DNA of 52,646 nt from Synechococcales cyanobacterium CRU_2_2 (GCA_012034805.1 JAAUOP010000019.1:1-52646), one strand, 5' to 3'; shown: positions 9,655-19,069, counted from the stretch's first letter. Notes: generated from the sequence alone by a model not told the origin. Numbers and translations are program-made.

Positions 9655-9705
9655 GTTTGGTTGCAAAAACAGTTTGGTTGCAAAAACAGTTTGGTTGCAA
9701 AGATT
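9655..9705. repeat. Tandem repeat, 3 x 17 bp
   Basis: GTTTGGTTGCAAAAACA is perfectly duplicated and followed by a third copy that diverges in its last bases. It lies about 105-155 bases upstream of the kinase start, likely in or near its promoter. Confidence 0.92.
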
Positions 9706-9808
9706 TCGGAGCCTGGTCAAGCCAATCGTCCCTTTTAGAGTTCCGTTGGTTACCCTTCGTGAATGCTGATCCCAAAGAGAACACCCCTTGCGGCGAGCGA
9801 ACGGTTGC

Positions 9809-11428
9809 ATGGCCCACTGCGTCAATCCCCAATGTAAAAAGCCAGAAAATCCCCCTGGCACCCAGATTTGTGAAAGCTGCGGGTCTAACCTGCTGTTGAA
9901 TGGCCGCTATGAAATTGTACGCAGCCTCGGGCAGGGTGGATTTGGCGCAACTTTTCTGGCGCGAAATCAGAGCCTGCCCGGTCAGCCCTATTGTGTCATT
10001 AAACAGCTGCGGCCCACGTCCACGGCTCCCAATGTGTTGCGCATGGCGCGGGATTTGTTCCAGCGTGAGGCGGCGACCCTGGGCAAAATTGGCAGCCATC
10101 CTCAGATCCCAACCCTGATGGATTATTTTGAGGATCACACTGAGTTTTACTTGGTACAAGAATTTATCAAGGGCTACACGCTACACCAGGAGATTAAGAA
10201 GTCGGGGCCATTTACGGAGGCGGGAGTGCGGCAAACCCTGAGTGAGCTGCTGCCGATGCTGGAGTATATCCACAGCCAGCAGGTGATTCACCGCGACATT
10301 AAGCCTGCCAATATCATTCGCCGCAGTCAAGACAAAAAGCTGGTGATGATTGATTTTGGCGCAGTGAAGGATAAGGTGAACCCTTTGGCCTCATCGGTTT
10401 CGGAGCAAACGGCGCTGACCTCCTATGCGATCGGTACGCCGGGGTACGCGCCGCCGGAGCAAATGGCGATGCGGCCGGTTTATAGCAGCGATATCTACGC
10501 AGTCGGTGTGACTTGCCTCTATTTGCTTACGGGTCGATCGCCGAAGGATCTGAACTACAACCCGGCCACGGGTGAGATTATGTGGCAGCAGCATGTAGAC
10601 ATTAGCAAGCCGTTTGCTGATGTGCTGCGCAAAATGCTTGAGGTTTCGGTCAAGCATCGCTATCAGTCTCCCCAGGAGGTGCTTCAGGCCCTGAGCTTGG
10701 AGCCCTATATGGATAGCCTTGTGGGGGGGATGATGTCCCAGCCGATGCGCAATGAACCCCAGATTGCTGAGGATTATCACCCGTCGGTTTCGCCTTCGGC
10801 CCGCATGGCTCAGGCGATCCGTGCCCGCAAGCAGCAGGGTACGGGCCAGCCGAAACGAACCAGCGGGGGTCGTCCTGCCCATACACAGTTGACCTCTGGT
10901 AGCCGAATGACATCGGGTAACTATTCCACGGGTAATCTGGGTGCGCGGGGTGGCATGACGTCGGGCAATGCGGCCAATACGAATCGGATGAGGCAGCGCT
11001 TGCATCCGATGGAGTTGCAAAAGCGCTATGACCGGGGCGATCGCGATTTCACTTCGTTTGATTTTCGCTCCGTCAATCTTCAGCGCCTGGTGCTGTCCGG
11101 GGCTAATTTTCACGAAACCAATCTCAGCGGCGCAAACCTTCAGAACGCGGATTTGTCGAATACGGATTTTGGCCATGCGGGGTTGCAGCAGGCAAATCTA
11201 CGGGGGGCTTGTTTGATCAAGTCCTATCTGAGTCATGCCAACCTCCAGGAGGCGGATCTGCGGGGGGCAGATTTGTCCAATGCTTACCTGAGTCATGCCA
11301 ATTTACGGGGAGCGAATCTCTCCGGGGCCAATTTGCGAGGGGCCAAGGTGAGCGACGAGCAACTGGCCTTAGCAAAGCTCAACTGGAGCACGATTTTTCC
11401 CAATGGTCGGCGCGGTGGAATTTGGTGA
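9809..11428 (+). CDS. Ser/Thr protein kinase with N-terminal zinc ribbon and C-terminal pentapeptide repeats (SpkB type)
   Basis: Hanks-type kinase. The N-terminus has four cysteines (4, 9, 21, 24: CVNPQC and CESC) forming a zinc-ribbon-like or redox module as in SpkB. The kinase domain covers about residues 34-290: glycine loop GQGGFGATFL (41-50), Lys65 in VIKQL, catalytic HRDIKPANI (161-169), DFG (182-184) and GTPGYAPPEQ. A low-complexity Ser/Gly/Thr linker leads to pentapeptide repeats (about 415-511, for example LSGANLRGANL-type units), a right-handed beta-helix. The ATG at 9809 is preferred because MAHCVNP matches relatives; a TTG lies seven codons upstream. 539 residues. Convergent with moeA. 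Confidence 0.93.
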   Translation: MAHCVNPQCKKPENPPGTQICESCGSNLLLNGRYEIVRSLGQGGFGATFLARNQSLPGQPYCVIKQLRPTSTAPNVLRMARDLFQREAATLGKIGSHPQIPTLMDYFEDHTEFYLVQEFIKGYTLHQEIKKSGPFTEAGVRQTLSELLPMLEYIHSQQVIHRDIKPANIIRRSQDKKLVMIDFGAVKDKVNPLASSVSEQTALTSYAIGTPGYAPPEQMAMRPVYSSDIYAVGVTCLYLLTGRSPKDLNYNPATGEIMWQQHVDISKPFADVLRKMLEVSVKHRYQSPQEVLQALSLEPYMDSLVGGMMSQPMRNEPQIAEDYHPSVSPSARMAQAIRARKQQGTGQPKRTSGGRPAHTQLTSGSRMTSGNYSTGNLGARGGMTSGNAANTNRMRQRLHPMELQKRYDRGDRDFTSFDFRSVNLQRLVLSGANFHETNLSGANLQNADLSNTDFGHAGLQQANLRGACLIKSYLSHANLQEADLRGADLSNAYLSHANLRGANLSGANLRGAKVSDEQLALAKLNWSTIFPNGRRGGIW

Positions 11429-11433
11429 GCGTT

Positions 11434-11456
11434 CTGCTGGGAGCCTATCCCAGCAG
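11434..11456. terminator. Terminator-like hairpin between the kinase gene and moeA
   Basis: CTGCTGGGA (11434-11442) pairs perfectly with TCCCAGCAG (11448-11456) around a 5-base loop. The loop and stem include the moeA stop codon, so one hairpin could serve both convergent genes. No long T-run follows on either strand. Confidence 0.5.
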
Positions 11457-12779
11457 CAAAACCTCCACGAGGTCTCCTGGGGCGAGGGTTTGGATTCCGA
11501 TAGGAATTTTGGCGAGGGCGTTGGTTTGGGCCAGGTTGACCAAGTTGCCTGAGCTGTGGCTGCCGGGGGCGATCGCAAACTCGCCTCCCTCCGCTCCCCA
11601 GCGCCAGCGTCCCCAGACATAGGTCTCTCGCTGACCACCGGCCTGGAGGCTCTGAAGCGTCTTCCCCTGCACAAACTGCGGCTGCCAATCCGCAGCGCCT
11701 CCCAGTCGCCGCAGGGCGGGCTGCACAAATCGCCAGAAGCTGACTAGTGCTGAAACTGGATTGCCCGGTAGACCCACGTACAGCAAGTCTGGGCCTTGGG
11801 GTCTCGGAAGGGTGGCGACGGTGAGCGGTTTGCCGGGTTTGACGGCAACGGCGCGGATGTGGAGTGTGGCACCCAGGGCTTCGAGAACTGCATCGACATG
11901 GTCATGATCACCGACGGAAACGCCGCCGGAGGAAATTACGAGGTCGAGGGGTCGAGGCTGGGCGGGGCTGGAGGTTGCGGTTACGGAAGCGATCGCCCCC
12001 GTCAAGGTCGCGGCGATCGCCGCTCGTAAGGCCCCAGGCTGATCCCCAATCCGCCCTAACAGGTGAGGCTGTGCGCCACTGTGTTGAACCAGTGCCGCCA
12101 AGGCATAGCGGTTGGAGTCGATGATTTGTCCCGGTTGCAAGCAGGGCTCTGGCTCGCACCCTGCTCCCAGTGCTCCAAAAAGTTCCACCAACTCATCTCC
12201 CGTCGAGAGGATTCCCACCTGGGGACGACGAAAAACTGGAACAGTGGCGCACTGGGCCGCCGCGAGGACGGCAATGTCTGCAGGGCCCAAGCAGATGCCG
12301 GGCGAGAGTAGGCGATCGCCCACCCGGTGAAACTCGCCCCGCCGCCGCACAAAGTGACCCGCCTGGGGAGGGGCCTGCAAGACTTCGACTTGGCGATCGC
12401 CCCGGACACGAGTATTTTCCTGCATGACAATGGTGTCAGCGCCCTCGGGCAGCATCGCGCCGGTGAAAATGCGGGCGGCTTGATGGGAGGCGATCGATCG
12501 CTGGGGCACCTGCCCCGCCGCAATGGCTTCAATCACCTCCAGAAGGCAAGCCGCGTCAGCAGAAGCCTCCGAGCCCGCCTGGGCGACATCGACATAACGC
12601 ACGGCATAGCCATCCATCGCCGAATTATCCCAGTGGGGAAAATCGAGGGGACTGGCGATCGGTGCTGCCAAAATCCGCCCGACGCTCTCGAGCAAGGCCA
12701 CGCGCTCCGTGTCCTCCGCAGTCGCCAAGGGGACTACCAAACTTTGTAAAACTGCCTCTGCTTCAGCAACGGAGAGCAT
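11445..12779 (-). CDS. moeA: Molybdopterin molybdenumtransferase
   Basis: Inserts molybdate into adenylylated molybdopterin, the last step of molybdenum cofactor synthesis needed for nitrate reductase. Begins MLSVAEAEAVLQSLV at 12779; an upstream in-frame start at 12866 adds 29 unconserved residues. Seen motifs: PHWDNSAMDGYAVR, GAMLPEGADTIVMQE, the MoCF-binding domain ILSTGDELV and ISSGGVSVGDHDHV, then KPGKPL and YVGLPGNPVSALVSFW. 444 residues, slightly long for the family. No other moa/moe gene is in the window. Confidence 0.94.
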   Translation of the reverse strand: MLSVAEAEAVLQSLVVPLATAEDTERVALLESVGRILAAPIASPLDFPHWDNSAMDGYAVRYVDVAQAGSEASADAACLLEVIEAIAAGQVPQRSIASHQAARIFTGAMLPEGADTIVMQENTRVRGDRQVEVLQAPPQAGHFVRRRGEFHRVGDRLLSPGICLGPADIAVLAAAQCATVPVFRRPQVGILSTGDELVELFGALGAGCEPEPCLQPGQIIDSNRYALAALVQHSGAQPHLLGRIGDQPGALRAAIAATLTGAIASVTATSSPAQPRPLDLVISSGGVSVGDHDHVDAVLEALGATLHIRAVAVKPGKPLTVATLPRPQGPDLLYVGLPGNPVSALVSFWRFVQPALRRLGGAADWQPQFVQGKTLQSLQAGGQRETYVWGRWRWGAEGGEFAIAPGSHSSGNLVNLAQTNALAKIPIGIQTLAPGDLVEVLLLG

Positions 12780-12911
12780 CGAATTTTCCCCAAAAGACTT
12801 CAAGCCCCAGCATAGACCCCACCTTGTTGCCCCAGGCCAGACTTTGGGCGGCGATCGTCCCATCACCTGACGCCCTGGCTATCTACCACCCAAAGATCTT
12901 CCCGAAATACG

Positions 12912-12940
12912 TGGACAAGCGATTAGCGCTATGAAATAAT
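12912..12940 (+). promoter_or_regulatory. Candidate sigma-70-type promoter of rpmG-rpsR
   Basis: TGGACA (12912-12917) and AATAAT (12935-12940) are 17 bases apart, about 57 bases before the rpmG start. Predicted from sequence only. Confidence 0.4.
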
Positions 12941-12997
12941 TGGCGATTGTGTCTAACGACCGCATATTGTCCATCCGGGAGACCGTGTAAGCAGGCT

Positions 12998-13192
12998 ATG
13001 GCCAAGAGCAAGGGCGTTCGAATCGTCATCACACTAGAGTGCACTGAGTGTCGCACCAATGCCAACAAGCGATCCAATGGCGTGTCCCGCTACACGACCA
13101 TGAAGAATCGTCGCAATACCACGGGTCGCATGGAGCTGAAGAAATTCTGCACCCATTGCAATGCCCACACCGTTCATAAAGAGATTAAGTAA
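12998..13192 (+). CDS. rpmG: 50S ribosomal protein L33
   Basis: 64-residue ribosomal protein starting [18 protein letters not shown]. It keeps the zinc-ribbon cysteine pairs CTEC (residues 15-18) and CTHC, the zinc-binding form of L33. The start is the internal ATG; a longer frame upstream is not conserved. It precedes rpsR and the RNase gene, an order common in cyanobacteria. Confidence 0.97.
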   Translation: MAKSKGVRIVITLECTECRTNANKRSNGVSRYTTMKNRRNTTGRMELKKFCTHCNAHTVHKEIK

Positions 13193-13409
13193 TTGCTTTC
13201 CAGGCACTCGGCTTCCCTCACGGCACACTTTGGTGCGCGGTGTTCTGAGCGTGTTTTCTGGACGTTTTCGCGCTTTCCTAGCAGCACAAGCCTAGCAGCA
13301 CAAGTTTAATCAAATCCCGCGTGAGTCACATCCACGTCGGCTTTGTTTGAAATATCCAGGTGCTGCCTCGACTAACTCAGTCTGAGTCCAACCTTCTAGT
13401 ACATACACC

Positions 13410-13625
13410 ATGGCTTTTTATCGTCGTCGTCTTTCTCCCATCAAGCCCAGCGATCCGATCGACTACAAAGATGTCGATTTGCTGCGCAAATTTATCACCG
13501 AGCGCGGCAAGATTTTGCCCCGCCGCATCACCGGCCTGACCGCGAAACAGCAGCGCGCGCTGACCACCGCGATCAAACGAGCTCGCATTCTGGCCTTGCT
13601 TCCCTTTATCAATCGTGAAGGCTAA
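13410..13625 (+). CDS. rpsR: 30S ribosomal protein S18
   Basis: 71-residue S18 starting [13 protein letters not shown], with the family core [18 protein letters not shown] and the strongly conserved [20 protein letters not shown]. It is 217 bases downstream of rpmG and probably cotranscribed with it; a clear terminator follows. Confidence 0.97.
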   Translation: MAFYRRRLSPIKPSDPIDYKDVDLLRKFITERGKILPRRITGLTAKQQRALTTAIKRARILALLPFINREG

Positions 13626-13700
13626 GACACGGGCCAAGACTCGGGTTCGCCAAAGCTAGAGCGCCCCTTGCTCCCAAATAAAATTTGCGAGTTCGGGTCT

Positions 13701-13738
13701 GGGGTAGATTTGGGTAAGACCAAGGTCTACCCCTTTTT
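13701..13738 (+). terminator. Rho-independent terminator after rpsR
   Basis: GGGGTAGA (13701-13708) pairs with TCTACCCC (13726-13733), followed directly by five T. An inner TTGG/CCAA pairing can extend the stem. It lies between rpsR and the RNase gene. Confidence 0.8.
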
Positions 13739-13813
13739 GGTGCATGCCCTTGGATTGAATCGGTGCCCTTTTCTTGGGCATTGGACAGATGTTGTTTCAG
13801 CAGAAGAATTCCG

Positions 13814-15862
13814 GTGGAAAAGGGAATGTTAGTCGAATTTCGGCAGGGCGACGCTTCTGGCAGCCTGCTGAGCAACCGCCGTCTCGCCGTGCTCGAGCGG
13901 CCTGAAGGCAAAAAGCATTGGATTGCCACAGACGATCGCGGTCAACACCACACCCTACACCCGCGAGATATTACCTATACGTTTCCGGGCAACGAATATT
14001 CGACTCGTGACATCGCCCCCCTCAAAACCGAGCTCGAAAGCTATTTGGATCCCTCCGCCCTGGAAGTCGCCTGGGAATTTCTCCACGAGGACAAACAGGT
14101 GACCGATGCGATCGCCATGGCCGAGCTGTTGTTTTCCGATCAAAGCCCGGTCTGTAGCTATGCTGCCTACATCCTGCTGTCCGAAGACAAACTCTACTTT
14201 AAGCAGCGAAAAGATCAATTTGAGCCCCGTTCCCAGGCCCAAGTGGCAGAATTAAAGCATCAGCTTGCGGTCGAGCAGGAAAAACAAACTCGCTGGCAAG
14301 GCTGTGTCGATCGCCTGAAGCAAAGAATTGCAGATCAGGTAGACCAAGCAGATCAAGCGATCGAACTCGAAGACAGCGATCGCCCCTACGTCGAAGCGCT
14401 CGAGCGCTTTGCCACCTTCGGCCTCGAAGCCAAAAACAAAGCTCCCGCTCTAGAGCTACTCAAAGCGCTCGATCGCTACCCCGACGCAGCAGCAGCCTTT
14501 CAGTTGCTCGTTGACCTCGGTCATTGGCAGCTCCACGAAAATTTGCTGGTTCGTCGAAAACAACTACCGCTCACGTTTTCCCCCCAGGTGCTGGATGTGA
14601 CCCAAAACCGTCTCGCCTTTCCCCCTGAAGATCTTGATGCCGCTGGTCGCATCGATCTGACCCACCTCAAGGTCTATACCATTGATGACGAGAGCACCCG
14701 CGAAATTGACGATGGCCTCAGTGTCGAGGTGCTAGACGGAGGGCGTCAAAAAATCTGGATCCACATCGCCGATCCGACCCGCTGGATTCAGCTGGGTGAC
14801 GAGCTAGACTTGGATGCCCGCAGGCGGGGCACCACGGTTTATTTGCCAGAACAAACCATTCCGATGTTTCCGACAGAGTTGGCCACGGGGCCGATGAGTT
14901 TGGTACAGGGCCAATCTTGCTGTGCGCTTACCTTCGGCGTGATCTTGAGCGAAGACGGAGCCGTCGAGGAATATAGCATTCAGCCCAGCCTCATCCGCCC
15001 CACCTATCGACTCACCTATGATGACGTCGATGAAATGCTGCAACTGGGCGTCACCGAAGAGCCGGAGCTCGGTTACCTCAGCCATTGGGCGCGGCAGCGT
15101 TTGCAGTGGCGTCACTCCCAGGGGTCGATTAGTATTCGGATGCCTGAGGCCTCGATTAAGGTCAGCAAAGATGGCGAGATTGTCATCGATGTCTTGGAGG
15201 AGTCTGCCTCCCGGCAGCTGGTGGCGGAAATGATGATCCTGGCTGGAGAAATCGCGGGACGCTACGGCTACGATCACAATCTACCGGTGCCCTTCCGCCA
15301 GCAGCCCCAGCCCGAGCTGCCCTCGGAAGCAGAGCTCTTGGCCTTGCCCGCTGGCCCCGTGAGAGATTGCGCGGTGCGTCGCTGTATGCCTCGCAGTGAG
15401 GTCAATCTGACGCCGGGTCGCCACGCCAGCCTCGGGTTGGCGTTCTACACCCAGGTCACCTCTCCCATTCGTCGCTATGGTGATTTGATTGCCCATTTTC
15501 AAATCAAGGCGCATTTGCGAGGGGAGGCGCTTCCCTTTGAACATGACGATCTCCAGGATTTGCTGGTCAGCCTGGGGTTGATCACCTACGAGGCGGTGCT
15601 GGTAGAGCGCCAAACCAAAAACTATTGGGCGCTCGAGTATCTGCGGCGTAAGGGCGATCGCCCTTGGCCTGCCCTGATGCTGCGCTGGCTGCGCGAGCAC
15701 GAAAGCCTCGGATTGGTCTTGCTCGAGGATCTGGGTTTGGAAATGGCAACGCGGTTTGATCGGAGCATTGCCTTGGGTGATCGCCTCACGCTACGGGTAA
15801 CCCACGTGGACCCACGCCTGGATGTGATTCGGTTTCAAGAAGTTATGGAAGATGCAGCCTGA
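13814..15862 (+). CDS. RNase II/RNase R-family 3'-5' exoribonuclease
   Basis: Processive hydrolytic exoribonuclease. The RNB catalytic domain (about residues 270-600) has the metal-binding aspartates in YTIDDESTREIDDGLSVEV and the motifs IHIADPTRWI, FPTELATGPMSL and QVTSPIRRYGDLIAHFQ. A weak S1-like segment ends the protein. The start chosen is the GTG at 13814 because VEKGMLVEFRQGD matches the usual cyanobacterial start MEKGTLVEFR; the GTG at 13763 gives 17 unrelated extra residues. 682 residues. The gene follows rpmG-rpsR but a strong terminator separates them. Whether it acts as RNase II or R cannot be told here. Confidence 0.92.
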   Translation: MEKGMLVEFRQGDASGSLLSNRRLAVLERPEGKKHWIATDDRGQHHTLHPRDITYTFPGNEYSTRDIAPLKTELESYLDPSALEVAWEFLHEDKQVTDAIAMAELLFSDQSPVCSYAAYILLSEDKLYFKQRKDQFEPRSQAQVAELKHQLAVEQEKQTRWQGCVDRLKQRIADQVDQADQAIELEDSDRPYVEALERFATFGLEAKNKAPALELLKALDRYPDAAAAFQLLVDLGHWQLHENLLVRRKQLPLTFSPQVLDVTQNRLAFPPEDLDAAGRIDLTHLKVYTIDDESTREIDDGLSVEVLDGGRQKIWIHIADPTRWIQLGDELDLDARRRGTTVYLPEQTIPMFPTELATGPMSLVQGQSCCALTFGVILSEDGAVEEYSIQPSLIRPTYRLTYDDVDEMLQLGVTEEPELGYLSHWARQRLQWRHSQGSISIRMPEASIKVSKDGEIVIDVLEESASRQLVAEMMILAGEIAGRYGYDHNLPVPFRQQPQPELPSEAELLALPAGPVRDCAVRRCMPRSEVNLTPGRHASLGLAFYTQVTSPIRRYGDLIAHFQIKAHLRGEALPFEHDDLQDLLVSLGLITYEAVLVERQTKNYWALEYLRRKGDRPWPALMLRWLREHESLGLVLLEDLGLEMATRFDRSIALGDRLTLRVTHVDPRLDVIRFQEVMEDAA

Positions 15863-16012
15863 ATCGGAGAAACAATCGCGCCGTATACATACAGCCAGAA
15901 CGAAATTCAGTAGAATCGCTGATACATTCCTTGGGCTGCTTGTCGTCCGGATTATCCCGCTGCGATTTTGAAGACTTCCCTAGGTGATTCTCTGTGTGGG
16001 TAGAGTGAAATT

Positions 16013-16828
16013 ATGGTTGCTGGTTTTAAAGCATCTGAGCGCTGGAGTCAGCACTGGAAAGGCAACTTCGATAATTTGGGTCGGCTTCAGGATTGGTTGG
16101 CCCAGGGTTTGGTATCAAAAAAAACTGACTTGCTGGAGCTGACTCGATCAAGCTCCTCACAAGCTTCTGGCAGCAGCGGTTTAACCGAGTCAGCGGCGGG
16201 GTGCAGCTCCCTCGAAGAGGCTGAGCTAGCGCCGACCTGGGATGAGGTTGTTGCTCAGTTAGGGCGAGAGATTAAACTGCTACGGGAAGCTCAGTCGATG
16301 ACACTGCAACAGATTCACGCTCAAACCAAGGTGCCGCTGTATCACCTTCGGGCTCTCGAGTCTGGGCAGGTGCGGGGGCTGCCGGAGCCGATTTTTGTGC
16401 GGGGATTTTTGACCCGAATTTGCGAGGTGCTGGGAGAGAATGGCTCGGTGCTATTGGCTGAACTGCCTGATCTCGAGCCAGTTTCGATGCGGTTGGCGAT
16501 CGAGGCTCAGGCTTCGAGTCAGGCTGGGCTAGAACTGGGCGCGGGCCATTTGTATTTGGCTTATGCAACGCTGCTAGCAGGTGCGGTGGGCGGACTGGCT
16601 TGGGTTGGCAATCACGAGACCAGACCGGCGACAGCTCTGCCTGAGGAGGTAAATGTTTCGCTGCGAGATATTTCGCTGCGAGATATTTCAGGAGACCTTG
16701 GAGAGCGAGGCCGCCAGCCGATGATGGAAGCCGGGGCGATCGCCCCAGTTATGCAGCCTGAGCGCACGCCACCCGAGCTGAGCGAATGGCACCAAGACCC
16801 AAACGGCCTAGAAATCAAAAACAGCTGA
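16013..16828 (+). CDS. RodZ-like helix-turn-helix membrane protein
   Basis: The middle (about residues 80-150) is a RodZ-type HTH_25 domain: QLGREIKLLREAQSMTLQQI, VPLYHLRALESG and PEPIFVRGFLTRICEVLG, the last being the signature of this family. One membrane segment follows (YLAYATLLAGAVGGLAWVG, about 182-200), then a short tail with a SLRDISLRDIS tandem duplication. The C-terminal DUF4115 domain of true RodZ is absent or very short, so a role in cell shape is only a possibility. 271 residues; convergent with murG, 16 bases apart, which may be relevant as both concern the envelope. Confidence 0.8.
   Translation: MVAGFKASERWSQHWKGNFDNLGRLQDWLAQGLVSKKTDLLELTRSSSSQASGSSGLTESAAGCSSLEEAELAPTWDEVVAQLGREIKLLREAQSMTLQQIHAQTKVPLYHLRALESGQVRGLPEPIFVRGFLTRICEVLGENGSVLLAELPDLEPVSMRLAIEAQASSQAGLELGAGHLYLAYATLLAGAVGGLAWVGNHETRPATALPEEVNVSLRDISLRDISGDLGERGRQPMMEAGAIAPVMQPERTPPELSEWHQDPNGLEIKNS
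16656..16685 (+). repeat. In-frame tandem duplication, 2 x 15 bp
   Basis: TTTCGCTGCGAGATA is perfectly duplicated inside the RodZ-like gene and encodes the repeated SLRDI just after the membrane segment. Confidence 0.9.
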
Positions 16829-16844
16829 CATCGAAGTTCGCGTC

Positions 16845-17933
16845 TTAACCGACGCGGCTGCGGACAGCGTCCGCCAGGATGTGGGCGCTGTCCTCGATCG
16901 CGAGGGACTTCGCCTTTTTAGCCATGGACTGCAAGGGGCCATCGGGATCGGTGCGATTTTGAAGCAGCGTCAAAACCTTGGTTCTGAGCGTTTCGGCATC
17001 TAACCCGGACTGCTGACAGACCCAAGCCGCATCGGCGGCGGCAAATACGGCTGCATTAAAGCTTTGGTGGTCTTCGGCTGCGTAGGGGTAGGGGATCAAG
17101 ATCGAGGGAGTCGCGGTGATGGCGAGTTCGGTGAGCGTGCCAGCTCCAGCCCGACTGATGGCCAGATCGGCCCGGTTGAGCAGCGCCGCCATATTGTTAT
17201 AGAACGACTGGGCGATGTAGTGGGGATGCTGGAGGGTGTGGCGATCGCCATCTTGCTCCCCGGTCTGATGAAAAACCCAGGCCCCCGCTTCGAGCCAAGC
17301 GGGCGCAGCCTCGCGCACCAAGCGGTTGATGGCCACTGCCCCCTGACTACCGCCCACAACCACGATCAGCGGATCCCCTGCCGGAATCCCCAGCTCGAGT
17401 GGCTCCTGACCGGCTTGGAGAAAATTTTGGCGCACCGGCGTTCCCAGGGTTTGGGTTTTGGCCTTGGGCAGGTACTGACTGGCCCCCTCAAACCCCAGGG
17501 CTACCAACGTACACCAAGGGCTCATCCAGCGGGTGACCTTACCGGGCAAGGCATTGGACTCATGTAAAATAACGGGGAGGCCCAGGGAACGCGCAGCTAA
17601 AATGGCAGGCCCAGAGATATAACCGCCCGTGGTAAAAACGCCTTGAAATCGACCTTGCTGGAGCAGTTTTCGCACTCGGAAAATGCTGCTCACCAGGCCT
17701 GCTAAAATCTTCAGGCTCTTGAAGCTAGGGCGCGTTTGAAAGCCTTCTACTGGGATGGTATGCAGGGGGTAGCGATCGCCCACAATCTGGGTTTCCATGC
17801 GGTTGGGTACGCCCAGCCATTCGATCTGATAATCGGTGAGCTGTTCGGCCAGGGCCAAGGCTGGAAACAGATGACCACCGGTACCGCTGGCTGCAACTAG
17901 TAAACGCGGGGGCTGACGCAAGATCTGACTCAA
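16845..17933 (-). CDS. murG: UDP-GlcNAc:undecaprenyl-PP-MurNAc-pentapeptide GlcNAc transferase
   Basis: Converts lipid I to lipid II on the cytoplasmic face of the membrane. Motifs in order: GTGGHLFPALALAEQL (glycine loop), FTTGGYISGP, HESNALPGKVTRW, VVVGGSQGAVAINRLV, SRAGAGTLTELAI and IPYPYAAEDHQSFNA, all typical of MurG GT28. 362 residues is full length. The start MSQILRQPPRLLVAASG is the only good candidate. A 12-bp triple repeat lies 30-65 bases upstream. Confidence 0.96.
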   Translation of the reverse strand: MSQILRQPPRLLVAASGTGGHLFPALALAEQLTDYQIEWLGVPNRMETQIVGDRYPLHTIPVEGFQTRPSFKSLKILAGLVSSIFRVRKLLQQGRFQGVFTTGGYISGPAILAARSLGLPVILHESNALPGKVTRWMSPWCTLVALGFEGASQYLPKAKTQTLGTPVRQNFLQAGQEPLELGIPAGDPLIVVVGGSQGAVAINRLVREAAPAWLEAGAWVFHQTGEQDGDRHTLQHPHYIAQSFYNNMAALLNRADLAISRAGAGTLTELAITATPSILIPYPYAAEDHQSFNAAVFAAADAAWVCQQSGLDAETLRTKVLTLLQNRTDPDGPLQSMAKKAKSLAIEDSAHILADAVRSRVG

Positions 17934-17962
17934 GAAACGTAGCTCCTAATTCCAGTTCAATC

Positions 17963-17998
17963 GTTCGGTTTAACGTTCGGTCTAAGGTTCGGTTCAAG
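17963..17998. repeat. Tandem repeat, 3 x 12 bp
   Basis: GTTCGGTTTAAC, GTTCGGTCTAAG and GTTCGGTTCAAG sit directly upstream of murG, where its promoter would be. Confidence 0.88.
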
Positions 17999-18193
17999 GG
18001 GACGGGGCTCGGTCAGTGACTCTAACCAGCAACGATCGCAACTTTCGCGTGTCAACCGCAGTCTTCATCACAAAGTCGGTTTGGGTCACAAAATCACCGC
18101 ATCCGCTCAGGGCAAGCACTAGAATAGCCTGTATTCGATAGTCGTTTTGCACGTCTTCCGGCGCAAGATTTTTCACACTGAGGTAAGTTGTCC

Positions 18194-19003
18194 ATGTCCC
18201 AACGCGCTTTATTCTCGACTGTCACTCGCTGGGCCATGCTAGGAGCGCTGGGGATCGGCCTGGGCCTATGCACACCGGCTGGGGCCAAGGGAACAGCCAT
18301 GGCTCCGCCAAAGGTTGCTCAGCTGGTTGAGCAAATGGACACCGCTGCCTCAGCTCGTGATCTGACCCGCCTGTTGGCGACCTACAGCCCCAATTTTGTT
18401 CATGGAGATGGACTCGATCGCAAAGCCTTCTCCCGTTCCCTTGAGCAGTTTTGGAACCAATACCCCAACCTCACCTATAAAACCGAAGTGGTTGCTTGGA
18501 CAGAAAATCGTCAAGGGGGCGTCGCAGAAACGCTAACTCGGATTTCGGGCACTCGCCAAGAGAAGGGCCGGGAGTTTGCCCTGGAAGCAACCCTGCGGAG
18601 TCGCCAGCATTTTGAGGGCGATCGCCTCGTTCGCCAAGAAACCCTTTCCGAGGAGAGCACTGTGAAAACCGGCGCTCGCCCACCCAAGCTGGCCGTCAAT
18701 CTACCGCAAACAGTCAAAACTGGCGAAACGTTTAGCCTGGATGTGATTGTGCTGGAGCCCATCGAGAATGATTTGCTCTTGGGAGGGGTGAAAGACGAAG
18801 CGATTAGCACTGCAAGCTATCCCTTGCCGAGCAAAGTCGCCGTGGAACCCCTGATCGACGCCAAGAGTGGTACCGGCCCCGGCGGCATCTTCAAGCTGGG
18901 CAAAGCGCCCGACCGCCCGGAGTCCCGTTGGATTTCTGCGGTGGTCGTTCGCAAAGACGGCATCACCATGGTGACGCGACGCCTTCAGGTAGTAGCCAAG
19001 TAA
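18194..19003 (+). CDS. Exported NTF2-like (SnoaL-fold) domain protein
   Basis: A signal peptide is visible: basic start, hydrophobic WAMLGALGIGLGLCTPAGA with a likely cleavage after AGA. Residues about 40-140 look like a nuclear transport factor 2-like domain (QMDTAASARDLTRLLATYSP, SLEQFWNQYPNLTYKTEV), and a beta-rich domain follows. Neither binds an identifiable substrate; function unknown. ATG at 18194 chosen over the TTG two codons upstream. 269 residues. Its stop is 67 bases before lepB, so the two may share a transcript. Confidence 0.7.
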   Translation: MSQRALFSTVTRWAMLGALGIGLGLCTPAGAKGTAMAPPKVAQLVEQMDTAASARDLTRLLATYSPNFVHGDGLDRKAFSRSLEQFWNQYPNLTYKTEVVAWTENRQGGVAETLTRISGTRQEKGREFALEATLRSRQHFEGDRLVRQETLSEESTVKTGARPPKLAVNLPQTVKTGETFSLDVIVLEPIENDLLLGGVKDEAISTASYPLPSKVAVEPLIDAKSGTGPGGIFKLGKAPDRPESRWISAVVVRKDGITMVTRRLQVVAK

Positions 19004-19069
19004 GTCTGTACCCTGTCCAGCTCAGCTGAGCCCATCTTCAAAAACAGTCCCCCAGTTGCGACAGACCTT

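Larger units (their letters stand above)
9195..9808. other. Gene-free stretch with three tandem-repeat arrays
   Basis: About 610 bases between the divergent pheT and kinase genes. It holds arrays at 9418-9451, 9580-9636 and 9655-9705, each with a different unit. No credible coding sequence is seen. Confidence 0.7.

Noticed and set aside
11129..11345. Repeated blocks in the 3' part of the kinase gene taken as a DNA tandem repeat
   Set aside because: They encode diverged pentapeptide repeats of the beta-helix, a normal feature of this kinase family, not recent tandem duplication.
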